64,000 nt of DNA from an uncultured Roseburia sp. GTDB lineage: Bacteria; Bacillota; Clostridia; Lachnospirales; Lachnospiraceae. Both the position numbers and the translations under genes were made by a program. Positions 49,889 to 57,875 of this stretch are shown here, in pieces. The notes under the pieces are model-generated. The model searched no databases, was not told the origin of the DNA, and worked only from the letters and a program-made list of their open reading frames with translations. The stretch's first letter is position 1. Each line of letters starts with the position of its first letter. Location: positions 1-64,000 of the forward strand of contig CAKQXQ010000010.1 of the NCBI GenBank assembly GCA_934292805.1, given 5' to 3'.

Positions 49889-50857
49889 TTACCACCTTAA
49901 AACAGTCGCACCCCAGGTAAGTCCTGCTCCAAAGCCTGCCAATACAATATTCATTCCTTTTGTTAGCATACCATGATTTCGGACATTATCAAGTAAAATC
50001 GGCACACTGGCTGCAGAAATATTGCCACATTCCTGTAAATTTGTCGGAAACTTCTCCATCGGCTGTCCAAGACGTTTGGCCACGGATTCAATAATACGAT
50101 AGTTTGCCTGATGAAGCAGGAACAGATCGATCTGATCCATGGACAGTCCGCTTTTTTCCACAGCACTGCAAATTGCCTCCGGAACAGTTTTTACTGCAAA
50201 CTTATATACCTCCTGTCCATTCATTGCGACGTAATCTGTTTTTTCATCTATTGCAGCCGTAAAAGGATTTCTGGCGACACGGGCATTGCAGTTTAACACA
50301 TCCCCTCGGCTTCCATCTGATCCCTGCACCATTGAAAGTAATCCTTCCTCTTCCACACTGGATAATACAGCGGCTCCTGCACCATCACCAAAAAGGACAC
50401 ATGTACTTCTGTCTGTCCAGTCCATCATTTTAGAAAGTGTTTCTGCTCCTATGACCAGTGCGTGCTTCCACCGGTTGTGTTCTAAATAGATTGCTGCTGT
50501 ATCTAAGGCAAATAAAAAACCGGAGCAGGCCGCATTGATATCAAATGCCACGGCTTTGCCTGCTCCGAGATTTTTCTGCACTTCACATGCCAGCCCAGGG
50601 AGATACTTATCTGCTGATACGGTAGCAGCGATTATGATATCCACATCCTCTGCTGTTATCCCAGCACTTTTCAACGCTTTTTCCGAAGCCTCTGTGGACA
50701 TTCCTGTTGTTGTCTCGCTGACACATAAATGCCTCGCTTCTATACCGGTTCTTGATCGGATCCACTCATCCGAAGTGTCAACAATCTGGCTCAGATCTTC
50801 ATTCGTGATGCGAAGCTTTGGCAGATAACTGCCGGTTCCGGTTATTTTTACTTTCAT
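49889..50857 (-). CDS. fabH: Beta-ketoacyl-ACP synthase III
   Basis: The 322-residue enzyme starts fatty acid chains by condensing acetyl-CoA (or a branched starter) with malonyl-ACP. The catalytic triad is visible: Cys in DINAACSGFLFAL (about 113), His in LLHQANYRI and Asn in ECGNISAASVP. The start GTGSYLPKLRITNEDL is typical. The length is standard. It is the last gene of the acpP-to-fabH operon, 24 nt after accDA; in Streptococcus fabH is instead near the front. The sequence does not tell whether acetyl or branched primers are used. Confidence 0.95.
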   Translation of the reverse strand: MKVKITGTGSYLPKLRITNEDLSQIVDTSDEWIRSRTGIEARHLCVSETTTGMSTEASEKALKSAGITAEDVDIIIAATVSADKYLPGLACEVQKNLGAGKAVAFDINAACSGFLFALDTAAIYLEHNRWKHALVIGAETLSKMMDWTDRSTCVLFGDGAGAAVLSSVEEEGLLSMVQGSDGSRGDVLNCNARVARNPFTAAIDEKTDYVAMNGQEVYKFAVKTVPEAICSAVEKSGLSMDQIDLFLLHQANYRIIESVAKRLGQPMEKFPTNLQECGNISAASVPILLDNVRNHGMLTKGMNIVLAGFGAGLTWGATVLRW

Positions 50858-50881
50858 AATTAATTACGATACCTTTCTTCT

Positions 50882-52663
50882 CTATAAATTTCGGAATCTT
50901 GCGTAGCGCTCCTTCGCAAGCTGTTCTCCTGTTTTTCCATTCTGACGTTTTAAGAATGCTTTTATTTTCCCTTTCATGCAACGTGAGATCGATTCACAGG
51001 CCTTTTCGTCTGCCATTCCATATTCCGGCAGGATTTCTTCGATTATATGAAGTTCTTTGAGATCCTGTGCTGTGATCTTCATAATCTCACTTGCCTCTTT
51101 TGCACGCTTTCCGTCTTTCCACAAAATGGATGCAAAACCTTCCGGCGACAAAATGCTGTATGTAGCATTTTCCAACATCCAGACTTCATTTCCGACAGCA
51201 AGTGCGAGTGCGCCGCCGCTTCCGCCTTCTCCGATCATAAGACAGAGTACCGGCACCTTCAAAGAAGACATTTCATACAGGTTTCTTGCAATTGCTTCCC
51301 CCTGTCCTCTTTCCTCGGCTTCCATTCCGCAATATGCTCCTGCTGTATTCACAAAGGTAATGACCGGTCGATGGAATTTTTCTGCCTGCTTCATCAGACG
51401 GATCGCTTTGCGGTACCCTTCCGGTGATGGCATGCCATAATTACGCTTCATGCAGTCTTTTAAATCTTTTCCCTTTTGTACTCCGATCACAGTCACCGGC
51501 TGTCCGTCAAGATATGCCACTCCACCTATGATCGCAGGATCATCCCTGAAATAACGGTCACCATGGAACTCCGTAAATTCATCAAAAATATTTTCAATAT
51601 AATCGCCGGCATTCGGGCGTTCCATTTTTCTTGCTGCCTTCACTTTTTCCCATGGTGTAAGAATCCGGGCTTTTTCCATCCGTTCCCTCATCAGTTCTGT
51701 CGGTTCATAATGGTCGTCCTCCCGGTACAGGTCAAAATTAGCAAAGCCTTCTTTTGTATGATGCATTTTTAAGATTCTGTTCAATGTCATTTTGAGATCT
51801 TTTCGTTCAACGATCGCATCGACAAATCCATGCTCTAACTGGAATTCTGCCCGCTGAAAGCCTTCCGGCAGCTTCTGCCCGATCGTCTGCTCGATCACAC
51901 GCGGTCCTGCAAATCCGATCAGTGCTTTTGGCTCTGCCAGTATGATATCCCCTAGCATGGCAAAGCTTGCTGTCACCCCTCCGGTTGTCGGATCAGTCAG
52001 CACCGGAACATATAACAATCCTGCATCTGAGTGTTCTTTGAATGCAGCTGCTGTTTTTGCCATCTGCATCAGAGATACAATTCCCTCCTGCATTCTTGCA
52101 CCGCCGGAACAGCAAAATAAAATAACCGGGAGTTTCTCCTTTGTTGCACGTTCTACTGCCAGTGCAATTTTCTCTCCTACAATGCGTCCCATACTGCTCA
52201 TGAGAAAACGGGCATCACAGATTCCTAATACCGTTTTTTCTCCATAGATCGAACAGCTTCCGATCGTCACTGCTTCGTGTAAGCCGGTCTTTTCCTTTGT
52301 ATCTTTTACTTTCTGCATATATTCCGGGAAATCCAGTGGGTTCTCCTCGCTTAGATCCTCAAACCACGGTTCAAAGCTTCCTGCATCTGCTACCATCCGG
52401 ATCCGGTTTTTCGTGCGCACACGGAAATAGTTTCCGCATTCATAACAGACATATTTATTTTTTTCTACTTCTTTCCGGTTCACTTCCTTATTACATGCAG
52501 GGCATATGATCATTGCTTCCGTTCCCTGTACATCTTTTTTCGCAGAATTCTGTATCGCTGCATTTGTTTTTGCTTCTTCCTTCTTTGAAAAAAATGTATG
52601 ATTTTTTGCTGTTTTTTCCGGATTCAGTGAAATTAATTTTCTTCGTCTTAATATTGCCGGCAT
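50882..52663 (-). CDS. accDA: Fused acetyl-CoA carboxylase carboxyltransferase (AccD-AccA)
   Basis: The 593-residue protein fuses two subunits that are separate in most bacteria. The N-terminal AccD part (about 50-290) has a zinc ribbon with Cys54, Cys57, Cys73 and Cys76, then VILFCCSGGARMQEG and DPTTGGVTASFAMLGD. The AccA part (about 330-590) has EFHGDRYFRDDPAIIGG, GYRKAIRLM, FVNTAGAYCGMEAEERGQGEAIARN and IGEGGSGGALA. It transfers the carboxyl group from biotin to acetyl-CoA. The start at 52663 follows AGGA, and fabZ ends 5 nt before. accB and accC, needed for the full enzyme, are absent from the window. Confidence 0.95.
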   Translation of the reverse strand: MPAILRRRKLISLNPEKTAKNHTFFSKKEEAKTNAAIQNSAKKDVQGTEAMIICPACNKEVNRKEVEKNKYVCYECGNYFRVRTKNRIRMVADAGSFEPWFEDLSEENPLDFPEYMQKVKDTKEKTGLHEAVTIGSCSIYGEKTVLGICDARFLMSSMGRIVGEKIALAVERATKEKLPVILFCCSGGARMQEGIVSLMQMAKTAAAFKEHSDAGLLYVPVLTDPTTGGVTASFAMLGDIILAEPKALIGFAGPRVIEQTIGQKLPEGFQRAEFQLEHGFVDAIVERKDLKMTLNRILKMHHTKEGFANFDLYREDDHYEPTELMRERMEKARILTPWEKVKAARKMERPNAGDYIENIFDEFTEFHGDRYFRDDPAIIGGVAYLDGQPVTVIGVQKGKDLKDCMKRNYGMPSPEGYRKAIRLMKQAEKFHRPVITFVNTAGAYCGMEAEERGQGEAIARNLYEMSSLKVPVLCLMIGEGGSGGALALAVGNEVWMLENATYSILSPEGFASILWKDGKRAKEASEIMKITAQDLKELHIIEEILPEYGMADEKACESISRCMKGKIKAFLKRQNGKTGEQLAKERYARFRNL

Positions 52664-52667
52664 ATCC

Positions 52668-53105
52668 TTATCCTTCCTGACCAATTGCAAACGTAAGCTC
52701 AGCTGTACAAACAATTTCTCCTGCCACCATTGCTGTTGCTTTTCCGATTCCGATCGGACCTTTTTCTTTTATAATCTCGGTTTCTAATCGTAATACATCT
52801 CCAGGCACAACCTTTTTTCTGAACTTTGCTGCATTGACTGCTGCAAAATATGCAGTTTTTCCATGATTTTCCTTTTTTCCAAGAATCGCAACTGCTCCGG
52901 TCTGGGCAAGTGCCTCTAAAATGAGTACTCCCGGCATAACCGGTTCATTTGGAAAATGTCCTGCAAAAAATGGTTCATTGAAGCTGACACATTTTTTTGC
53001 AACCGCCCTCACACCATACTCGATCTCTTCTACCGTATCGATCAGAAGCATCGGCTGTCTGTGCGGGATAATTTCCATAATCTGCTTTGTATTTAAAACG
53101 GACAT
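52668..53105 (-). CDS. fabZ: 3-hydroxyacyl-ACP dehydratase
   Basis: The 145-residue hot-dog-fold enzyme dehydrates beta-hydroxyacyl-ACP to trans-2-enoyl-ACP. The catalytic His lies in the segment EPFFAGHFPNEPVMPGVL and the Glu in LILEALAQTGAV. The substrate-facing IPHRQPMLLIDTV opens the domain. The length is standard. It lies between fabF and accDA, overlapping neither. No separate FabN- or FabM-type isomerase is seen in the operon, so unsaturated fatty acid synthesis, if any, is encoded elsewhere. Confidence 0.95.
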   Translation of the reverse strand: MSVLNTKQIMEIIPHRQPMLLIDTVEEIEYGVRAVAKKCVSFNEPFFAGHFPNEPVMPGVLILEALAQTGAVAILGKKENHGKTAYFAAVNAAKFRKKVVPGDVLRLETEIIKEKGPIGIGKATAMVAGEIVCTAELTFAIGQEG

Positions 53106-53119
53106 CTGACTCTCCTCTT

Positions 53120-54358
53120 CTAAGCCTCATACTTTTTTAACAAAATGCTTGCATTGTGACCTCCAAATCCAAGTGAATTGCTGAGTGCATAGTTCACTTC
53201 CATCTGAACCGGATTTTTACAGTAATCAAGATCCAGCTCTTCATCCGGTATCTCATAGCCAACAGTTGCGTGAATATAATTCTCCTCTATTTCTTTTACA
53301 CAGGTAATAAACTCGACCGCTCCTGCTGCGCCAAGCATATGTCCAACCATTGATTTTGTTGAATTGACTTTCAGTTTCTTCGCATGTGCTCCAAACGCCA
53401 GCTTGATCGCTCTTGTCTCGAACAGATCATTATGATGCGTGGACGTTCCATGTGCGTTAATATACGCGATGTCTTCCGGAGATACTTCTGCATCCTTTAA
53501 TGCATCTGTCATTGCTTTTGCGGCACCACTTCCATCCTCTGCCGGTGATGTGATATGGTACGCATCGGAAGAACAGCCGTATCCGACAACTTCCGCGTAG
53601 ATGTGTGCTCCTCTTTTTTTTGCGTGCTCCAATTCTTCTAACACAACAATGCCTGCACCTTCTCCCATAACGAATCCGCTTCGCTCTTTGTCAAACGGTA
53701 TGGAGCATCGCTTTGGATCTGTTGAATCGGTCAACGCTGTCAGCGATGAGAAACCGGCGATCGCAATCGGACAGATACTTGCCTCTGTTCCACCGGAAAC
53801 CATAATATCCGCATCACCATACTGTATCGTCCGGAAAGCTTCTCCTATCGTATTCGTTCCTGTTGCACAGGCTGTCACTACGTTGATACTTTTCCCCTTC
53901 AGACCATAGCGTATTGATACATTTCCGGCTGCCATATTCGAGATCATCATCGGGATAAAAAGCGGTCCCACGCGATTTGGTCCCTTTTCCACAAGTCTTG
54001 TGTATTCTCTCTCAATTGCCTGCATGCTTCCCACACCACAGCCGATCGCACATCCTGCTCTGTAAGCATCCTCTTTTTCCATCTCAATTCCGGAATCCCT
54101 GATTGCCTCCTCAGCTGCTGCAACCGCATACTGGCTGAACAGTTCCATTCGTCTTGCTTCCTTTGCATCCATATATGCCCTGGCATCGAAATCTTTTACT
54201 TCTGCAGCAAGTCTGCATTTGTAAGCTGACGCATCGAAATGCGTGATCTCGCCAAATCCGGTTTTCTGCTCTTTTACTGCGTTCCAGAAAGTTTCTATAT
54301 TTAATCCGACAGGAGTAATTGCTCCCATACCTGTTACCACTACACGTCTCTTTGCCAT
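53120..54358 (-). CDS. fabF: Beta-ketoacyl-ACP synthase II
   Basis: The 412-residue condensing enzyme elongates acyl-ACP with malonyl-ACP. The start RRVVVTGMGAITPVGLN and the nucleophile Cys in VVTACATGTNTIGEAFR (about 164) are typical. So are the two His residues in NAHGTSTHHNDL and KSMVGHMLGAAGAVEF. The C-terminal GFGGHNASILLKKYEA is complete. I start at 54358 (MAKRRVVV) after GGAAG; the frame open to 54382 begins inside the fabG stop region. The length is standard. It is the fifth gene of the operon. Confidence 0.95.
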   Translation of the reverse strand: MAKRRVVVTGMGAITPVGLNIETFWNAVKEQKTGFGEITHFDASAYKCRLAAEVKDFDARAYMDAKEARRMELFSQYAVAAAEEAIRDSGIEMEKEDAYRAGCAIGCGVGSMQAIEREYTRLVEKGPNRVGPLFIPMMISNMAAGNVSIRYGLKGKSINVVTACATGTNTIGEAFRTIQYGDADIMVSGGTEASICPIAIAGFSSLTALTDSTDPKRCSIPFDKERSGFVMGEGAGIVVLEELEHAKKRGAHIYAEVVGYGCSSDAYHITSPAEDGSGAAKAMTDALKDAEVSPEDIAYINAHGTSTHHNDLFETRAIKLAFGAHAKKLKVNSTKSMVGHMLGAAGAVEFITCVKEIEENYIHATVGYEIPDEELDLDYCKNPVQMEVNYALSNSLGFGGHNASILLKKYEA

Positions 54359-54384
54359 TGACTTCTTCCTTTCTTTGTCCAAAC

Positions 54385-55149
54385 CTATCTGTGCATACCG
54401 CCATCGATTGAAATGACCTGTCCTGTAATATACGAAGACCTGTCAGATGCAAGAAATGCCACAAGCTCTGCTACCTCTTCTACTGTTCCTGCCCGACGCA
54501 TCGGAATCTGTGACAGGATCATTTCCTTTGCCGTATCCGACATTGCTTCTGTCATATCGGTTGTAATGTATCCTGGTGCAACCGCATTGCATCGGATCCC
54601 TTTTGTGGCGTATTCCACTGCCACGCTTTTTGTCAGTCCGATCAGTCCTGCCTTACTTGCACTGTAATTTGCCTGTCCGGCATTTCCCATCACTCCGGAA
54701 ACTGAAGATATGTTAATGATCGTTCCGCATTTCTGCTTTAAAAACTGGCGTAAGGTATGACGGATCGTGTAAAATGCCCCTTTCAGATTTGTGTCGATCA
54801 CCTCATCAAAATCCTGCTCTGACATCTTCATGAGCAGTCCATCCCTGGTAATACCTGCATTATTCACAAGAATATCCAGCCTGCCATACTGTGCAATGAC
54901 AGTATCGATCATTTTTTTGCAGTCCAGAGAATCAGAAACATTGCATTTTATTACAGACGCGGTGCCACCATTTTGGATAATCTCTGCTGCTGCCTCCTCC
55001 GCTGCTTTGGAAGAACTGTTATAATTAATCACTACACTTGCCCCGTCTTCTGCCAGCTTTTTGGCAACCGAGCGTCCGATCCCCTTTCCAGCTCCGGTCA
55101 CTAATGCTACTTTTCCACTTAAAATGTCTGTTTTTTCTCTGATTTCCAC
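54385..55149 (-). CDS. fabG: 3-oxoacyl-ACP reductase
   Basis: The 254-residue short-chain dehydrogenase reduces beta-ketoacyl-ACP with NADPH. It has the cofactor motif LVTGAGKGIGRSVAKKL (about 16-32), NNAGITRDGLLMKM, the catalytic Ser in INISSVSGVMGNAGQ, YSASKAG (Tyr-Lys pair) and the C-terminal ITGQVISIDGGM. The start at 55149 is a GTG with GGATGG some 12 nt upstream, so the exact start is less sure. It lies between fabD and fabF. The 123-nt gap before it holds a triple 18-bp repeat. Confidence 0.94.
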   Translation of the reverse strand: MEIREKTDILSGKVALVTGAGKGIGRSVAKKLAEDGASVVINYNSSSKAAEEAAAEIIQNGGTASVIKCNVSDSLDCKKMIDTVIAQYGRLDILVNNAGITRDGLLMKMSEQDFDEVIDTNLKGAFYTIRHTLRQFLKQKCGTIINISSVSGVMGNAGQANYSASKAGLIGLTKSVAVEYATKGIRCNAVAPGYITTDMTEAMSDTAKEMILSQIPMRRAGTVEEVAELVAFLASDRSSYITGQVISIDGGMHR

Positions 55150-55233
55150 GTCTACTTTTCCATCCTTTTTCTTTCAAATCCGCCAAAAACGGGTTTCCAT
55201 CTTCTGTTCACAGTTGTTCTGCATTACTGCCTG

Positions 55234-55287
55234 TTCTTACATTGCTTCGTATTCTTACATTACTTCGTGTTCTTACATTGTGGCGTG
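55234..55287. repeat. Three 18-bp tandem repeats covering the fabD stop codon
   Basis: The unit TTCTTACATTRCTTCGTR repeats at 55234, 55252 and 55270. On the minus strand each unit reads ATGTAAGAAYACGAAGYA, so the end of fabD (ATG TAA) is repeated in frame three times within the fabD-fabG gap. It looks like recent slippage. Confidence 0.7.
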
Positions 55288-56211
55288 TTCACTGACAAAC
55301 CGGATAAAATCTTCCATCTTATCAATGTTCGAAACCTTCACCTGCCGGTCTATTTTTTTCAAAAATCCACTCAGTGTTTTTCCAGGTCCGATCTCAACAA
55401 ATTCCTCTACTCCATCTGCAATCATACGCTCTAACGTCTGCTGCCACTTAACAGAGGAGGATACCTGCTGCTGTAATAATGGTTTTACTTCGTCTTTGCC
55501 AGTCACGTAATCAGCCGTTACATTTGCAATATACGGAACGAATGTGTCTGAAATCTCTACTTTTTTCAGTTCCTCACCAAGTCTGGCTCCTGCATCTTTT
55601 AAAAGTGCAGAATGAAATGGTCCGCTCACCTTTAGCGGTATCACTCGTTTTGCACCGGCTTCCTTACATGCTTCACCTGCTGCCTCTACTGCTTCTTTGT
55701 ATCCGGAGATCACGATCTGCCCCGGACAGTTATAATTTGCAACCGATACTTCCTTTTCTGACTGTGCAGAAATCTCCTGACAGATTTTTTCAATTTTATC
55801 CCCATCAAGCCCTAACACAGCTGACATAGCTCCTCCGGTTGGAACAGCCTCCTGCATAAAAAGCCCTCTTTTTCTTACAACCTCAAAAGCTTCCTCTGCT
55901 GTCATTACGCCGGAAGCGATCAGTGCCCCATATTCTCCAAGGCTTAATCCGGCTGTTACGTCCGGCTCATATCCGTTCTGCTCTAATGCCATATAAATGG
56001 CGGTCTCTGTTGCAAGCATACAGATCTGTGTATATTCTGTAATATTTAATTTGTCATTTTCTTCAAAGCAAAGTGCCGGAATATCAAGCCCTGTCACTTC
56101 AGATGCAAGCTCATATACTTCACGGCAGACCGGGATCTGCTCATAAAATTCTTTTCCCATTCCAATGTACTGGGAACCCTGTCCCGGAAATAAAAATGCA
56201 GTTTTTGCCAT
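55273..56211 (-). CDS. fabD: Malonyl-CoA:ACP transacylase
   Basis: The 312-residue enzyme loads malonate on ACP. It opens with TAFLFPGQGSQYIGMGKEF. The nucleophile Ser lies in AGLSLGEYGAL (about 90), in which the His of the common GHSLGE is Leu; this variant occurs in clostridial FabD as far as I recall. The catalytic His is in VSGPFHSALL (about 200), and the Arg in VRKRGLFMQ binds the malonyl carboxylate. The length is standard. It lies 24 nt after fabK. Confidence 0.94.
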   Translation of the reverse strand: MAKTAFLFPGQGSQYIGMGKEFYEQIPVCREVYELASEVTGLDIPALCFEENDKLNITEYTQICMLATETAIYMALEQNGYEPDVTAGLSLGEYGALIASGVMTAEEAFEVVRKRGLFMQEAVPTGGAMSAVLGLDGDKIEKICQEISAQSEKEVSVANYNCPGQIVISGYKEAVEAAGEACKEAGAKRVIPLKVSGPFHSALLKDAGARLGEELKKVEISDTFVPYIANVTADYVTGKDEVKPLLQQQVSSSVKWQQTLERMIADGVEEFVEIGPGKTLSGFLKKIDRQVKVSNIDKMEDFIRFVSEHATM

Positions 56212-56235
56212 AAATCTGTTTCTCCTTACTTTATG

Positions 56236-57156
56236 CTATCGAAGTAAAGCTTCTGCTTCCCCGGTGATCTCTTCTATGATCTCTTTGCAGGTCTGTTCTC
56301 TCTTTACCAGTCCTGCACTCTGTCCTGCCATCAGGCTTCCATGTATTACATCGCCATCGATCACTGCTTTACGCAATGATCCGAGTGTCAGTTCTTCCAA
56401 CTCCTCAAACGAAGCTCCTGCTTTCTCCAGCTTTAAATATTCTCTTGTCATCTGATTACGGAGCACGCGGATCGGATGTCCTGTGCTTGTTCCAGTCACT
56501 TCAGAATCAATATCTTTTGCTTTTATAATGCGTTCCTTATAGTTTTCATGCACAATGGATTCTTTGGCAGCAACAAATCTCGTTCCCATCTGGATTCCTT
56601 CTGCTCCAAGCAGCATAGCGGCCGCCATTCCTCTTCCATCTGCAATCCCTCCGGCTGCGATCACCGGTATGGATACCGCATCCGCAACCTGAGGCACCAG
56701 CGTCATCGTCGTCTGGGAACCGATATGTCCTCCCGACTCCATTCCTTCCGCAACTACTGCGTCAGCACCTGCACGCTCCATCAGTTTTGCCATTGCAACA
56801 CTTGCAACAACCGGAATGACTGTTACTCCTGCCGTCTTCCACATATCCATGTATTTTGCCGGATTTCCTGCACCTGTTGTCACAATGCCCACACCTTCCT
56901 CTACGATCACTCTGGCAACTTCCGGTGCGTTTGGATTTAAGAGCATAACATTTACTCCAAATGGCTTATCTGTTAATTCTTTTACCTTACGGATCTGCTC
57001 ACGTACAACCTCTGCCGGAGCACTTGCTGCTCCGATCAGTCCGATGCCGCCCGCATCCGATACAGCAGCTGCAAGATGATACTCTGCGACCCATGCCATT
57101 CCGCCCTGGATCACCGGATAACGGCAGCCGAGCAGTTTTGTGATTCTGGTCTCCAT
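56236..57156 (-). CDS. fabK: Enoyl-ACP reductase II (FMN type)
   Basis: The 306-residue FMN-dependent TIM-barrel enzyme does the last reduction of each elongation cycle; it belongs to the nitronate monooxygenase-like fold. RYPVIQGGMAWVAEYHLAAAVSDAGGIGLIG, GFGVNVMLL-like KPFGVNVMLLNPNAPEV, EGMESGGHIG and PVIAAGGIADGRGMAAAMLLGAEGIQMGTRF are the FabK signatures. The operon position between acpP and fabD supports FabK over a catabolic nitronate monooxygenase. No FabI or FabL is in the window. Organisms using FabK are known to be insensitive to triclosan. Confidence 0.94.
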   Translation of the reverse strand: METRITKLLGCRYPVIQGGMAWVAEYHLAAAVSDAGGIGLIGAASAPAEVVREQIRKVKELTDKPFGVNVMLLNPNAPEVARVIVEEGVGIVTTGAGNPAKYMDMWKTAGVTVIPVVASVAMAKLMERAGADAVVAEGMESGGHIGSQTTMTLVPQVADAVSIPVIAAGGIADGRGMAAAMLLGAEGIQMGTRFVAAKESIVHENYKERIIKAKDIDSEVTGTSTGHPIRVLRNQMTREYLKLEKAGASFEELEELTLGSLRKAVIDGDVIHGSLMAGQSAGLVKREQTCKEIIEEITGEAEALLR

Positions 57157-57173
57157 ACTCTGCGCCTTTCTGC

Positions 57174-57407
57174 TTATGCCTGTACACCTTTTGCTTTTAA
57201 ATATTCTGCAATGTCGTTGATGGTAGCTATTTTTTCAAGATCTTCTGAAGGGATCTCTGTATTAAATTCCTCCTCTAATGCCATTACAAGTTCAAACAGA
57301 TCAAGGGAATCCACCCCGAGATCTTCCTTAAAATTGGTTTCCGGTTTCAGTTCCTCCACGTTCACATTCAACTGTTCTGCAATAATTTCTTTCATTCTTT
57401 CTAACAT
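57174..57407 (-). CDS. acpP: Acyl carrier protein
   Basis: The 77-residue acidic four-helix protein carries growing acyl chains on a phosphopantetheine arm. The attachment Ser lies in LGVDSLDLFELVMALEEEF (about residue 37). Length and charge are typical. It leads the operon acpP-fabK-fabD-fabG-fabF-fabZ-accDA-fabH and is preceded by a near-consensus promoter with two FabT-like boxes at 57473-57556. The SD is AAGAATTATG-poor but AAGGAAAAG lies just upstream. Confidence 0.96.
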   Translation of the reverse strand: MLERMKEIIAEQLNVNVEELKPETNFKEDLGVDSLDLFELVMALEEEFNTEIPSEDLEKIATINDIAEYLKAKGVQA

Positions 57408-57472
57408 AATTCTTTTCCTTTCTTTGTCTGACCCTATTATTTTTTATTTTGTTTTCTTGTATCTTTTCTTTT

Positions 57473-57556
57473 TATTTTGATAGTCAAACTATTTGACAGG
57501 CAAAGTATATTACATTCTATTTTTTATGTCAACAAAAATATTTTGATAGTCAAAGT
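57473..57556 (-). promoter_or_regulatory. fab operon promoter flanked by two FabT-like boxes
   Basis: Reading the minus strand: box TTTGACTATCAAAATA (57539-57554), TTGACA (57527-57532), a 17-nt spacer, TATACT (57504-57509), box AGTTTGACTATCAAAATA (57473-57490). The palindromic core TTTGAnTATCAAA resembles the FabT operator of Streptococcus. No fabT gene is in the window. Confidence 0.8.
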
Positions 57557-57586
57557 TTTTTGTTTGGAAACGAAGTTTCCTATTAT

Positions 57587-57822
57587 GATTAGGGTGTCAA
57601 AAGGTCTGTATTTAAATTTATACTAGCAGATTGCACAAAAGAAATATTCCAAGTTTCATTGTGCAAAACATTCCGCTAAGCCTCTGAAAACGTGAAGCGT
57701 GTTCAGCAGAGGCTTCCACGCTTCATGAGTCTTATCTCCATTGCACAAAAAGAAACTTTTCATATTTCTTTTGTGCAATTTGCTAATAAAGATTATAAAG
57801 CAGACCTTTTGACACCCTAATC
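57587..57822. repeat. GGTGYCAAAAGGT hairpin family, copy c, interrupted by a nested hairpin-rich insert
   Basis: Outer arms GATTAGGGTGTCAAAAGGTC (57587-57606) and its complement (57803-57822) match copy b, including the loop TATTTAAATTTATACTAGCAGA. A ~170-bp insert sits between AGCAGA (57625-57630) and a second AGCAGA. It contains two hairpins with TTGCACAA/TTGTGCAA ends (57631-57666 and 57741-57778) and, between them, two interleaved 9-bp stems. It lies between the spoVT 3' end and the fab promoter and explains most of the gap 57408-57875. Confidence 0.75.
57678..57725. other. Interleaved 9-bp stems (pseudoknot or switch)
   Basis: AAGCCTCTG (57678-57686) pairs with CAGAGGCTT (57707-57715), and TGAAGCGTG (57693-57701) pairs with CACGCTTCA (57717-57725). 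The order is a, b, a', b', so both helices form only as a pseudoknot. With one nt between a' and b', mutually exclusive hairpins are the likelier reading. Confidence 0.55.
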
Positions 57823-57875
57823 CTATTACATAAAAAAGAGCAGCTATCCTAAGATAACTGCCTTTCGCTTCTTCT

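Noticed and set aside
55273..56211. Inactive FabD because GHSLGE reads GLSLGE
   Set aside because: The nucleophilic Ser and the catalytic His are intact, and the Leu variant is, as far as I recall, common in clostridial FabD.
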